A DNA stretch of 64,000 nucleotides, from contig NZ_JACHJG010000005.1 of assembly GCF_014203545.1 (NCBI RefSeq), forward strand, positions 321,726 through 385,725. The letters run 5' to 3'. Below are positions 1 to 7,343 of the stretch, piece by piece (the stretch's first letter is position 1; each line of letters begins with the position of its first letter). Source of the stretch: Streptomyces netropsis (GTDB lineage: Bacteria > Actinomycetota > Actinomycetes > Streptomycetales > Streptomycetaceae). Under the pieces are notes generated by a model. It saw nothing but the letters and a program-made list of their open reading frames with translations. It made no database searches and was not told where the DNA came from. Made by a program: the position numbers and the translations under genes.

Positions 1-440
1 TCCAGCGCGCCATGAAGGACGCCCGCTGGGAGCTGACCTCCAAGCTCGGCAAGGACGTCAATTCCTGGAGCTGGGGCCGGCTGCACCAGCTGACCCTCAA
101 GCACCAGACCCTCGGCAAGGAGGGCCCCGGCATCGTCCGCTGGATGCTCAACCGAGGCCCCTGGAACCTGGCCGGCGGCGAGGCGGCGGTCAACGCGGCC
201 GGCTGGAACGCGGCGGGCGGCTACGACGTGATCTGGGTCCCGTCGATGCGGATGGTCGTCAACCTCGGGGACCTCGACAAGTCCCGCTGGATCAACCTCA
301 CCGGCGCCTCCGGGCACGCGTACAACGCCCACTACTACGACCAGACCGACAAGTGGGCCAAGGGCGAGCTGCTCCCCTGGGCGTACAGCGCCGAGGCCGT
401 GAAGCAGGCAACGGACGACACGCTGACGCTCAAGCCGTAG
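1..440 (+). CDS. Penicillin acylase family protein, C-terminal fragment
   Basis: The coding frame is open from the window edge to the TAG at 438-440, so the true start lies upstream. Only about 145 C-terminal residues are present. They carry the usual family ending: an RMVVNLGDLD strand, then a G-x-SGHAYNAHYYDQ segment and a W-x-x-GELLPW tail, matching the beta-subunit C terminus of Ntn hydrolases that cleave amide-linked acyl groups (penicillin G acylase, acyl-homoserine-lactone acylase, aculeacin acylase). The catalytic Ser and the signal peptide would lie upstream and cannot be checked. The substrate cannot be told from this fragment. Members of the family are normally exported and self-processed. 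The gene is followed directly by a long perfect palindrome that could act as its terminator. Confidence 0.85.
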   Translation, partial: QRAMKDARWELTSKLGKDVNSWSWGRLHQLTLKHQTLGKEGPGIVRWMLNRGPWNLAGGEAAVNAAGWNAAGGYDVIWVPSMRMVVNLGDLDKSRWINLTGASGHAYNAHYYDQTDKWAKGELLPWAYSAEAVKQATDDTLTLKP

Positions 441-459
441 CGGCGTCCGCCGCCCTTGC

Positions 460-540
460 AAACGCCGGACGGGCTTGATGTGGCTGACCTCAGCCACATC
501 AAGCCCGTCCGGCGTTTGAGGACGCGCCCGCAGGGCGCCC
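460..540. repeat. Dispersed palindromic repeat, copy 1
   Basis: Perfect 28-bp arms (460-487 and 490-517) are separated by two bases and built around the core CGCCGGACGGGCT. A second hairpin follows (GCGCCC-GCA-GGGCGC, 524-538) and then a CCGCCGCAGGCGG module. The copy lies between the convergent acylase and cyclo-ligase genes, where it could work as a bidirectional terminator. Related copies recur near 8.4, 31.4, 36.5, 39.7, 50.2 and 59.6 kb. Confidence 0.9.
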
Positions 541-587
541 GCCGCCGCAGGCGGCAAGACGACCCGCCGTCGGCAGGACAAACCGCA

Positions 588-1178
588 TCAGCCGAACCGC
601 CGCACCCCGCCAGGGGTGACCACCGCGTGCACGGGGTGGTCGTGCGGTTCCTCCGGGACCCGCGCGACCACCTCGTCGTCGTAGAGGAGCACCACCCGCG
701 CGGGCGTGGCGCCCGCGCGCTCCAGCCGGGCCAGCACCCGGTCGTACGAACCGCCGCCGCGGCCGAGCCGCATCCCGCGGCCGTCCACGGCCAGGCCCGG
801 CAGCAGCACGGTGTCCGCCCCGGTCACGGCGTCCGGGCCGAGTCGCTCGCCACCGGGCTCCAGCAGCCCCCGCGACGCCCGTACGAGAAGATCGGCACCC
901 CGGTAGAGACCCCAGTCCAGGTCGTTGTCCGGAAGCAGCACCGGCAGCAGTACGCGCACGCCCCGGGCGCGCAGCGCCTCGAGCAACGCGCGCGTGCCGG
1001 GCTCGCGCCCCACCGAGACATAAGCCGCCACCGTCCGCGCCCGCGCGAGCTCCGGCAGCTCCAGCGCCCGGCGCCCGAGCGCCTCCTCGGCCACCTTTAC
1101 GTCATCCGAGGTCAACCCCGCTCTCACCGCCAGGAGGGCCTGTCGCAACTCACCCTTATTACCGTCGTACTTGATCAC
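588..1178 (-). CDS. 5-formyltetrahydrofolate cyclo-ligase
   Basis: This 196-residue cytoplasmic enzyme would convert 5-formyl-THF to 5,10-methenyl-THF with ATP. The family signature GRGGGSYDR (residues 139-147, equivalent to G-x-G-x-G-x-YDR) is present, after an LLPGLAVD strand. The length fits the family (about 190-200). The N terminus is basic, as expected for the phosphate-binding region. The gene is divergent from galU with 93 bp between the starts. The same pair (cyclo-ligase divergent from galU-moeA) occurs in Mycobacterium, which supports both calls. The ATG start has no strong ribosome binding site, and a nearby alternative start is possible. Confidence 0.93.
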   Translation of the reverse strand: MIKYDGNKGELRQALLAVRAGLTSDDVKVAEEALGRRALELPELARARTVAAYVSVGREPGTRALLEALRARGVRVLLPVLLPDNDLDWGLYRGADLLVRASRGLLEPGGERLGPDAVTGADTVLLPGLAVDGRGMRLGRGGGSYDRVLARLERAGATPARVVLLYDDEVVARVPEEPHDHPVHAVVTPGGVRRFG

Positions 1179-1208
1179 TGTTTCCGTGCACTCCTCGACT
1201 CAGGTCCA

Positions 1209-1234
1209 CTCGGTGGAGCCTCTCGGTGGAGCCT
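1209..1234. repeat. Exact 13-bp tandem duplication
   Basis: The 13-mer CTCGGTGGAGCCT occurs twice head to tail (1209-1221, 1222-1234) in the divergent promoter region between the cyclo-ligase gene and galU, ending 37 bp before the galU start. It may be a recent slippage duplication or a double binding site. Confidence 0.85.
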
Positions 1235-1258
1235 CATCTTCCTGTCAATCCCAGCGGC

Positions 1259-1264
1259 TAGGGT
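1259..1264 (+). promoter_or_regulatory. Candidate -10 box for leaderless galU transcript
   Basis: TAGGGT ends 7 nt before the galU ATG and there is no purine-rich ribosome binding site in between. That spacing is expected when transcription starts at or next to the start codon. No convincing -35 hexamer is seen. Confidence 0.4.
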
Positions 1265-1271
1265 TCCGTTT

Positions 1272-2174
1272 ATGACTCAATCGCGTCCTCGGATCAGCAA
1301 GGCTGTCATCCCTGCCGCCGGACTCGGGACCCGCTTTCTCCCGGCGACCAAAGCCACCCCCAAGGAGATGCTGCCGGTCGTCGACAAGCCGGCGATCCAG
1401 TACGTGGTCGAAGAAGCGGTGCACGCCGGGCTGTCGGACGTCCTCATGATCACCGGGCGGAACAAGCGCCCCCTGGAGGACCACTTCGACCGGAACTACG
1501 AGCTGGAGGAGGCCCTGCGCCGCAAGGGCGACGAGTCCCGGCTCGCCCGCGTCCAGGAGTCCAGCGACCTGGCCACCATGCACTACGTCCGCCAGGGCGA
1601 CCCGCGCGGCCTCGGCCACGCGGTCCTGTGCGCCGCGCCGCACGTGGGCGACGAGCCCTTCGCCGTCCTGCTCGGCGACGACCTCATCGACGCCCGCGAC
1701 CCGCTCCTCTCGCGCATGGTCGACATCCAGCGCAAGCACGGCGGCAGCGTCATCGCCCTCATGGAGGTCGACCACTCCCAGATCCACCTCTACGGCTGCG
1801 CGGACGTCAAGCCCACCGACACCGAGGATGTCGTCGAGGTCACCGGGCTGATCGAGAAGCCCGACCCCGCCGACGCCCCCAGCAACTACGCCGTCATCGG
1901 CCGCTACGTCCTCGACCCCGCCGTCTTCGACGTACTGCGTGAGACGCAGCCCGGGCGCGGTGGCGAGATCCAGCTCACCGACGCCCTCCAGGCCCTCGCC
2001 GCCGCGCCCGGTCTCGGCGGTCCGGTGCACGGCGTGGTCTTCAAGGGCCGCCGTTATGACACCGGGGACCGTGGTGATTATCTGCGTGCCATTGTCAGAC
2101 TGGCGTGCGAACGTGAAGATCTGGGACCGGACTTCCGAGCCTGGCTTCGAAGGTATGTCACCGAGGAGATGTAG
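1272..2174 (+). CDS. galU: UTP--glucose-1-phosphate uridylyltransferase
   Basis: A 300-residue cytoplasmic enzyme that makes UDP-glucose from UTP and glucose-1-phosphate, feeding cell-wall glycans, trehalose and the Leloir pathway. The nucleotide-binding signature GLGTRFLPATKATPKEMLPV begins at residue 17, and the later VTGLIEKP and GGEIQLTDAL motifs are typical of bacterial GalU. Start choice: ATG at 1272 gives the normal N terminus just before the Rossmann strand, although the frame is open further upstream. There is no ribosome binding site, which suggests a leaderless mRNA. It is followed after 3 nt by the MoeA-like gene, so the two are very probably cotranscribed. The galT-galE-galK genes that also handle UDP-glucose are near the far end of the window. 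Confidence 0.97.
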   Translation: MTQSRPRISKAVIPAAGLGTRFLPATKATPKEMLPVVDKPAIQYVVEEAVHAGLSDVLMITGRNKRPLEDHFDRNYELEEALRRKGDESRLARVQESSDLATMHYVRQGDPRGLGHAVLCAAPHVGDEPFAVLLGDDLIDARDPLLSRMVDIQRKHGGSVIALMEVDHSQIHLYGCADVKPTDTEDVVEVTGLIEKPDPADAPSNYAVIGRYVLDPAVFDVLRETQPGRGGEIQLTDALQALAAAPGLGGPVHGVVFKGRRYDTGDRGDYLRAIVRLACEREDLGPDFRAWLRRYVTEEM

Positions 2175-2177
2175 CCC

Positions 2178-3488
2178 TTGAGCAGCACCGCCGACAAGGC
2201 CGCCGCACCGGACCGCTTCTGGTCGGTGGACGAGCACCTCGACGACATCCTCGGGAAGATCCGCCCGCTGGAGCCGATCGAGCTGCAGCTCCTGGACGCC
2301 CAGGGTTGTGTGCTCGTCGAGGACGTCACCGTCCCCGCCGACCTGCCGGGCTTCGACAACAGCTCGATGGACGGCTACGCGGTCCGCACGACGGACGTCG
2401 AAGGTGCGAGCGAGGAGTTCCCGGCGGTACTCACCGTCATCGGCGACGTCGCCGCGGGCAGCGGCGAGCTGCCCACCGTCGGCCACGGCGAGGCCGCCCG
2501 CATCATGACCGGTGCGCCGCTGCCGCCCGGCGCCGAGGCCGTCGTGCCCGTCGAGTGGACCGACGGGGGCACGGGCGGCGGCCCCGCCGCCGGCATGGCC
2601 GCCCGCAGCGCCGCCCCGGACGGCGCCTCGGGCGAGGTCCGGATCCACCGCCCCGCCGTCGCCCGCGCCCATGTCCGCGCGGCCGGCAGCGACGTCGCCG
2701 CGGGCGCCCTCGCCCTGCGGACCGGCACCGTCCTCGGCCCGCCCCAGATCGGCCTGCTCGCGGCGATCGGCCGCGCCACGGTCCGGGTCCGCCCCCGCCC
2801 GCGCGTCGTGATCATGTCGACCGGCAGCGAGCTGGTCGCCCCCGGCGAGAGCCTCGGCCCCGGCCTCATCCACGACTCCAACAGCTACGTGCTCACCGCC
2901 TGCGCCCGGGACGCCGGGGCCATCGCCTACCGCGTCGGCGCGGTCGCCGACGACGCCGACACGCTGCGCTCCACCCTGGAGGACCAGCTCGTGCGCGCCG
3001 ACGCCGTCGTCACCAGCGGCGGTGTCAGCGTCGGCGCGTACGACGTGGTCAAGGAGACCCTCTCGGAGCTCGCGGGCGAGGAGGGCAGCGTCGACTTCCG
3101 CAAGCTGGCCATGCAGCCCGGCAAGCCCCAGGGCTTCGGCCGCGTCGGCCCCGACCGCACCCCGCTGCTCGCCCTGCCCGGCAACCCGGTCAGCGCGTAC
3201 GTCTCCTTCGAACTCTTCGTCCGCCCCGCCATCCGCGCCCTGATGGGACTCGAGCCGCACGACCGCGAGACGGTCCGCGCGGTGTGCGCCGAGGCCGTGG
3301 CCTCCTCGCCCGAGGGGCGCCGCCAGTTCCTGCGGGCCCGCTACGCGGACGGCAAGGTCACCACCGTCGGCGGCCCGGGGTCGCACCTCGTCAAGGCCCT
3401 CGCGGAGGCGAACGCCCTGATCGTCGTTCCCGAGGAGACCACGGCGGTCGAGGTGGGGGCCGAGGTGGACGTCATACTCCTCGGCTGA
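2178..3488 (+). CDS. moeA: MoeA/gephyrin-like molybdopterin molybdotransferase (Glp-type)
   Basis: A 436-residue protein with the full MoeA/gephyrin-E architecture: N-terminal domains with the [15 protein letters not shown] segment (about residues 54-68), the MoCF-like domain with STGSELV and [11 protein letters not shown], and a C-terminal domain after [14 protein letters not shown]. MoeA inserts molybdate into molybdopterin. In Corynebacterium the homologue beside galU (Glp) instead binds FtsZ and the membrane receptor GlpR, and a SepX/GlpR gene lies four genes downstream here, so a division role is plausible. The TTG start is 3 nt after galU. The following moaC and mog genes support a molybdenum-cofactor function, so the protein may do both jobs. 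Sequence alone does not decide. Confidence 0.93.
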   Translation: MSSTADKAAAPDRFWSVDEHLDDILGKIRPLEPIELQLLDAQGCVLVEDVTVPADLPGFDNSSMDGYAVRTTDVEGASEEFPAVLTVIGDVAAGSGELPTVGHGEAARIMTGAPLPPGAEAVVPVEWTDGGTGGGPAAGMAARSAAPDGASGEVRIHRPAVARAHVRAAGSDVAAGALALRTGTVLGPPQIGLLAAIGRATVRVRPRPRVVIMSTGSELVAPGESLGPGLIHDSNSYVLTACARDAGAIAYRVGAVADDADTLRSTLEDQLVRADAVVTSGGVSVGAYDVVKETLSELAGEEGSVDFRKLAMQPGKPQGFGRVGPDRTPLLALPGNPVSAYVSFELFVRPAIRALMGLEPHDRETVRAVCAEAVASSPEGRRQFLRARYADGKVTTVGGPGSHLVKALAEANALIVVPEETTAVEVGAEVDVILLG

Positions 3489-3594
3489 CCCGGCCGAGGT
3501 CAGCCCCCGCGTGGCCCCTGACGTGGTCCTTCCCGACCGGCCGCCCGTCCCGCCCGGTACGGTGTCTGCCCACAAGGACCGGACCGGGAGAACG

Positions 3595-4122
3595 ATGAGC
3601 AGCGCCCAGGACCCTTTGCCCCCCGCCATCCCCCAGAGCCTCACCCATCTCGACGACGCGGGGGCGGCCCGCATGGTCGACGTCTCGGAGAAGGCCGTCA
3701 CCACCCGCACCGCCCGGGCGAGCGGCCGGGTGCGCGTCTCCCCGCGCGTCGTGGAACTCCTGCGCGGCGAGGGCGTCCCCAAGGGCGACGCCCTCGCCAC
3801 CGCCCGCATCGCGGGCATCATGGGCGCCAAGCGCACCCCCGATCTGATCCCGCTCTGCCACCCGCTCGCGGTCTCCGGGGTGAAGGTCGACCTGTCGGTC
3901 GCCGACGACGCGGTCGAGATCCTCGCCACCGTGAAGACCACCGACCGCACGGGCGTGGAGATGGAGGCCCTGACCGCCGTCACCGTCGCCGCCCTGACCG
4001 TCGTCGACATGATCAAGGCCGTCGACAAGGACGCCGTCATCACGGACGTCCGGGTCGAGGAGAAGACCGGCGGGAAGTCCGGCACCTACCTGCGGGCCCC
4101 GGCGGCGGGGGAGACGGCATGA
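3595..4122 (+). CDS. moaC: Cyclic pyranopterin monophosphate synthase
   Basis: A 175-residue MoaC, which with MoaA converts GTP to cyclic pyranopterin monophosphate in the first step of molybdenum cofactor synthesis. Visible motifs are [17 protein letters not shown] near the N terminus, the active-site [15 protein letters not shown], the TGVEMEAL helix, and the C-terminal [23 protein letters not shown]. Start choice: ATG at 3595, preceded by GGGAG; the frame is open upstream but the homology starts here. It lies 106 bp after moeA and overlaps mog by 4 nt (ATGA), so translation of the two is likely coupled. Confidence 0.96.
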   Translation: MSSAQDPLPPAIPQSLTHLDDAGAARMVDVSEKAVTTRTARASGRVRVSPRVVELLRGEGVPKGDALATARIAGIMGAKRTPDLIPLCHPLAVSGVKVDLSVADDAVEILATVKTTDRTGVEMEALTAVTVAALTVVDMIKAVDKDAVITDVRVEEKTGGKSGTYLRAPAAGETA

Positions 4123-4631
4123 GCGGCACCTCCGGTACGCGCCGCGCGCTCGTCGTCACCGCCTCCAACCGCGCCGCCGCCGGGGTGTACGAGGACAAGG
4201 GCGGCCCGATCCTCGCCGAGGGCCTGGCCCGGATGGGCTTCACCGTCGACGGCCCCCGCGTGGTGCCCGACGGCGACCCCGTCGAGGCCGCCCTGCGGGA
4301 CGCGGTGGCCGGCGCGTACGACGTCGTCCTGACCACCGGCGGCACGGGCATCTCGCCCACCGACCGCACCCCGGAGGCCACCCGCCGCGTCCTCGACTAC
4401 GAGATCCCCGGCATCCCCGAGGCCATCCGGGCCGAGGGCCGTAAGAAGATCCCCACGGCCGCCCTCTCCCGGGGGCTCGCCGGGGTGGCGGACCGCACCC
4501 TGATCGTGAACCTGCCCGGTTCGACGGGCGGGGTCCGCGACGGGCTCGCCGTACTGGAGCGGCTGCTGGTCCACGCCGTCGACCAGATCCACGGCGGGGA
4601 CCACCCGAGACCGGCCGGGAGCCCCAGCTGA
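4119..4631 (+). CDS. mog: MogA/MoaB family molybdopterin adenylyltransferase
   Basis: A 170-residue protein that activates molybdopterin by adenylylation before metal insertion by MoeA. The diagnostic [16 protein letters not shown] loop and the later NLPGSTGGV motif are intact. It overlaps moaC by ATGA at 4119-4122. The next gene appears to begin inside its stop codon (CTGA). Three cofactor genes in a row (moeA, moaC, mog) suggest a coherent pathway block inserted into the galU-sepX order seen in mycobacteria. MogA and MoaB cannot be separated by eye. Confidence 0.94.
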   Translation: MSGTSGTRRALVVTASNRAAAGVYEDKGGPILAEGLARMGFTVDGPRVVPDGDPVEAALRDAVAGAYDVVLTTGGTGISPTDRTPEATRRVLDYEIPGIPEAIRAEGRKKIPTAALSRGLAGVADRTLIVNLPGSTGGVRDGLAVLERLLVHAVDQIHGGDHPRPAGSPS

Positions 4632-5287
4632 GCGCCGGGTGGCCCGCCCGGCTGGCGGACGGCGACGTCGTCCTGCGCCCCATAAAGCTGCGTGACCAGC
4701 GGGACTGGCGGGAGGTCAACGGACGCAACCGCGACTGGCTGCGCCCCTGGGAGGCGACCGTCCCGCCGCCACCGCCCGGCGGGACGGTCGCCCGGCGTCC
4801 CACCTACCGGCAGATGGTCCGCCATCTGCGGGCGGAGGCCCAGGCGGGGCGCATGCTGCCGTTCGTCATCGAGTACCGGGGGCAGTTGGCCGGGCAGCTG
4901 ACCGTCGCCGGCATCACCTGGGGCTCGATGTGCTCGGCCCACGTCGGCTACTGGGTGGACCGGGCCGTCGCGGGCCGGGGCGTCATGCCGACGGCCGTCG
5001 CCCTGGCCGTCGACCACTGCTTCCGCGCGGTCGGGCTGCACCGGGTCGAGGTGTGCATCCGGCCGGAGAACCTGCCCAGCCGCCGGGTCGTGGAGAAACT
5101 CGGATTCCGCGAGGAGGGACTGCGCCCGCGCTATCTGCACATCGACGGCGCCTGGCGCGACCACCTCGTCTACGTCCTGACCGCAGAGGAGACGGGGGAG
5201 GGGCTGCTGGCCCGCTGGCACCGCGTCCGGCCGGCCGAGCCCGGCGACCCGCGCGGTCCGGGCAGCCGACAGCTCCCGAGTAATTGA
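4628..5287 (+). CDS. GNAT family N-acetyltransferase (RimJ-like)
   Basis: A RimJ/RimL-type GNAT enzyme of 219 residues that would transfer acetyl from acetyl-CoA to a protein N terminus or small amine. The acetyl-CoA loop VDRAVAGRGVMPTAVALAVDH and the following LHRVEVCIRPENLPSRRVVEKLGF are clear. The first ATG in frame (4814) would remove the N-terminal strand ADGDVVLRPIKLRD and the WLRPWE motif, which belong to the family, so the gene must begin earlier. The only plausible start is CTG at 4628, overlapping the mog stop codon as CTGA. The mycobacterial equivalent (between moeA1 and the GlpR gene) is annotated rimJ. The substrate is unknown. Confidence 0.85.
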   Translation: MSAGWPARLADGDVVLRPIKLRDQRDWREVNGRNRDWLRPWEATVPPPPPGGTVARRPTYRQMVRHLRAEAQAGRMLPFVIEYRGQLAGQLTVAGITWGSMCSAHVGYWVDRAVAGRGVMPTAVALAVDHCFRAVGLHRVEVCIRPENLPSRRVVEKLGFREEGLRPRYLHIDGAWRDHLVYVLTAEETGEGLLARWHRVRPAEPGDPRGPGSRQLPSN

Positions 5288-5437
5288 ATAAACGTTCGAA
5301 TTTGACTGTCAATTGACGGTATTCGACGCTCTTCGCGCTCAACAATCACAAAAAAAGTTCGAGATATCAGCCGGATCGTGCGACACACCGGGCCAATTGG
5401 CGGAATCCCATGTGCGGTCCCCTCTACGGTGTGAAGT
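5288..5437. promoter_or_regulatory. AT-rich upstream region of sepX
   Basis: This 150-bp gap is markedly more AT-rich than its neighbours. It holds a perfect 10-bp palindrome GTCAATTGAC (5308-5317) flanked by TTCGAAT (5295-5301) and ATTCGA (5321-5326), a GACAC motif on the plus strand at about 5381 (the core of WhiA sites), and TACGGT (5425-5430) 7 nt before the sepX GTG. Separate regulation of sepX from within the operon is likely; the regulator is inferred only. Confidence 0.45.
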
Positions 5438-6463
5438 GTGAGCAGCAGCGGCCTCATCTACGCAGTCATCGTCGGGGCCTGGGCCGCCTACTTGGTGCCG
5501 ATGTGGCTCCGTAGGCAGGACGAGCTCAATGAAGCCCGTCCGACGGAACGCTTCAGCACGGCCATCCGGCTGCTGTCCGGACGGGCGGGCATGGAGCGCC
5601 GTTACGCCAAGGACCTGGAAGTGCGCGCGACCGACGACGCGCCGGCCTCCGCCGACCCGGCGGAGCCGGAGTTTCGCGCGCCCGCGCCGGACGCGGCGAC
5701 CGAAATGGTCGACGTCCGGTCCTTCGGCGCGCCCTCGCCCACCCCGATGCCCTCGGCTGCCGAGCGCGCCCGGCGTTCGAAGGTCCTCGCGCGGCGGCGG
5801 CGCACCACCGTGCTGCTCTTCCTCGCCTTCACCCTCGGCGCGATCGTCGCGGGCGTCGGCGGTCTGGCCTTCCTGTGGGCGCCGGCCGTGCCGGCGGCGC
5901 TGCTGAGCGCGTACATCGTCTATCTGCGGGTCCAGGAGAAGCGCCGCTTCGCCTTCACCATGGACCAGCGCCGCGCCGAACTCGCCGCGCAGCGGCTCCG
6001 TGAGGGCCGACCCCACCCTCGTCCGGCGGCGCCGGACCCCGCGACCGCCGCCGCCCCCGTTGACCCCGAGGCCGCCGCGGCGCCCGCGCCGGCGGCGCAG
6101 CCCGAGCCCTCGGCGCACAGCGCGGGCCGTCGCGCGCTCGTCGAGCAGACCGACCACGCCGAGTGGGTCGACCAGCAGCGTGACCGCGACCGCGGCACGG
6201 GCGAGGGCTGGGAGCCCGTGCCCGTACCGCTGCCGACGTACGTCACCGCGCCGGTCGCCCCGCGCGCGGCCGGCTCGGCCGATCTCGGCGCCCCGGACAC
6301 CTGGAGCTCCGCCCGCTCCAGTACCGCGGAGCCGGCCGCCGGTCGCAAGCCCGCCGAGGAGCGCCGCGGCGGCCGCTCCCGCCGCCGCCCCCGCGAGCGC
6401 GGGCGCACCCCGCTCTTCGACCAGTACGCCGACGACGACCGCCCGCGCGCGGCCAACGAGTGA
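5438..6463 (+). CDS. sepX: Septation membrane protein SepX / Glp receptor GlpR
   Basis: A 341-residue actinobacterial membrane protein. It has an N-terminal membrane segment (residues 6-24, ending in PMWLRR), an acidic linker, a second hydrophobic hairpin at about 124-165, then a long Pro/Ala/Glu-rich and finally Arg-rich cytoplasmic tail. This layout and the galU-moeA-acetyltransferase neighbourhood match SepX of Streptomyces (needed for stable septation and sporulation) and GlpR of Corynebacterium (membrane receptor of the gephyrin-like Glp). The call rests on synteny plus topology. GTG at 5438 has no ribosome binding site but a TACGGT box 7 nt upstream, so a leaderless mRNA is likely. Catalytic motifs are absent, as expected of a scaffold. 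Confidence 0.78.
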   Translation: MSSSGLIYAVIVGAWAAYLVPMWLRRQDELNEARPTERFSTAIRLLSGRAGMERRYAKDLEVRATDDAPASADPAEPEFRAPAPDAATEMVDVRSFGAPSPTPMPSAAERARRSKVLARRRRTTVLLFLAFTLGAIVAGVGGLAFLWAPAVPAALLSAYIVYLRVQEKRRFAFTMDQRRAELAAQRLREGRPHPRPAAPDPATAAAPVDPEAAAAPAPAAQPEPSAHSAGRRALVEQTDHAEWVDQQRDRDRGTGEGWEPVPVPLPTYVTAPVAPRAAGSADLGAPDTWSSARSSTAEPAAGRKPAEERRGGRSRRRPRERGRTPLFDQYADDDRPRAANE

Positions 6464-6544
6464 CGGCGGTCACCTCCCGCCACCTCCGCTGACCAGCGGG
6501 GGAGCGGCCGGTGAGCGGATTTCCGAGCACCCGGATGGAGGTGC

Positions 6545-6550
6545 TAGAGT
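6545..6550 (+). promoter_or_regulatory. Candidate -10 box of the tRNA-Ala gene
   Basis: TAGAGT lies 14 nt before the mature tRNA 5' end, the right place for a housekeeping promoter. The matching -35 (TTCCGA at 6521-6526, 18-nt spacing) is weak. Confidence 0.45.
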
Positions 6551-6564
6551 TTCACTCGTTGCAA

Positions 6565-6638
6565 GGGCCTGTGGCGCAGTCCGGTAGCGCACCTCGTTCG
6601 CATCGAGGGGGTCAGGGGTTCGAATCCCCTCAGGTCCA
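6565..6638 (+). tRNA. tRNA-Ala (anticodon CGC)
   Basis: A 74-nt cloverleaf. The acceptor stem GGGCCTG pairs with CAGGTCC (one G-T pair), with discriminator A. The D arm is GCGC/GCGC, the anticodon stem CCTCG/CGAGG encloses the loop TTCGCAT (anticodon CGC, reading GCG), and the T arm AGGGG-TTCGAAT-CCCCT is complete. The 3' CCA is not encoded. GCG is a major alanine codon in such GC-rich genomes. Confidence 0.97.
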
Positions 6639-6650
6639 CAGCACAGACGG

Positions 6651-6683
6651 AATCCCGTCCGATCATCACGATCGGGCGGGATT
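6651..6683 (+). terminator. Hairpin terminator after tRNA-Ala
   Basis: 14-nt arms AATCCCGTCCGATC and GATCGGGCGGGATT around a 5-nt loop (6665-6669), one G-T pair, starting 12 nt after the tRNA. The trailing run is short (CCGTCGTTGT), as usual in streptomycetes. It may also serve the convergent DJ-1 gene ending at 6729. Confidence 0.85.
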
Positions 6684-6728
6684 CCGTCGTTGTGGGGGTT
6701 GTTGGGGGACGGTCGCCGGGGTGCGGCC

Positions 6729-7343
6729 TCACGCTCCTTGGGCGAGGAGCGGTTCGTCGGAGAGGTAGGGCGGGGCGGGCTCGTACTGGATGTAGCGGCG
6801 GACCGCGCGGGCGTGCTCGCGGCCGTGGATCCGGCCGATCAGCCACAGCGCCATGTCGATCCCGGCCGAGACGCCCTGACTGGTGATCAGGTTTCCGTCC
6901 ACGACGTAGCGCGCGTCGCGGACGACGGTGACGTCGCCGCGGGATTCCAGGGTGTCCTCGAAGGCGTAGTGGGTGGCGACCCGTCGGCCGCGGGCCGGGC
7001 CGGCCTCGTGGAGGAGGAGGGCGCCCGTGCACACGCCGGTGACCCAGGAGGCATCGCCGGACGTCCGTGTGATCCATTCGATCAGTGCGGGGTTGTGCAC
7101 CTGGTGGCGGGTGCCGTTGCCGCCGGAGACCAGGAGCACGTCCAGCGGCGGATGGTCGCCGAAGGTGTGGTCGGGGAGCACCCGCATGCCCTTGTTGCAG
7201 CGGACGGGGCCGGGTCGCTCGGCTATCAGGACCACGGTGTCGGCGCGGTCGCGCAGCATCGAGGAGGCCGTGAACACCTCCCACGGCCCGGTGAAGTCCA
7301 GCTCCTCGGCGCCTTCGAAGATCAATAGGCCGTAGGTGGTCAT
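6729..7343 (-). CDS. DJ-1/PfpI family protein
   Basis: A 204-residue single-domain DJ-1/PfpI protein. The nucleophile elbow GVCTGALLL (Cys about residue 104) and the ASQGVSAG-like segment (ITSQGVSAGIDMALWL) belong to the class linked to isonitrile hydratases and to the sensor domains of GlxA regulators. No separate catalytic triad can be confirmed by eye. Its start overlaps the stop of the upstream GlxA-type regulator (7340-7343, ATGA), so both are translated from one mRNA. The two proteins share the same fold, so they may bind the same ligand, one as enzyme and one as regulator; that is inference. Confidence 0.9.
   Translation of the reverse strand: MTTYGLLIFEGAEELDFTGPWEVFTASSMLRDRADTVVLIAERPGPVRCNKGMRVLPDHTFGDHPPLDVLLVSGGNGTRHQVHNPALIEWITRTSGDASWVTGVCTGALLLHEAGPARGRRVATHYAFEDTLESRGDVTVVRDARYVVDGNLITSQGVSAGIDMALWLIGRIHGREHARAVRRYIQYEPAPPYLSDEPLLAQGA

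Noticed and set aside
457..560. Insertion sequence or transposon end
   Set aside because: The palindromes have no transposase gene or target-site duplication nearby; they are better described as dispersed repeats.
1245..4085. Very long open frame on the minus strand opposite galU, moeA and moaC
   Set aside because: The plus-strand genes have full family motifs, and the antisense translation is low-complexity Ala/Arg/Gly. High GC removes stop codons in opposite frames.
4814..5287. ATG at 4814 as start of the GNAT gene
   Set aside because: It would remove the N-terminal strand and WLRPWE motif that are typical of this family and clearly encoded upstream.
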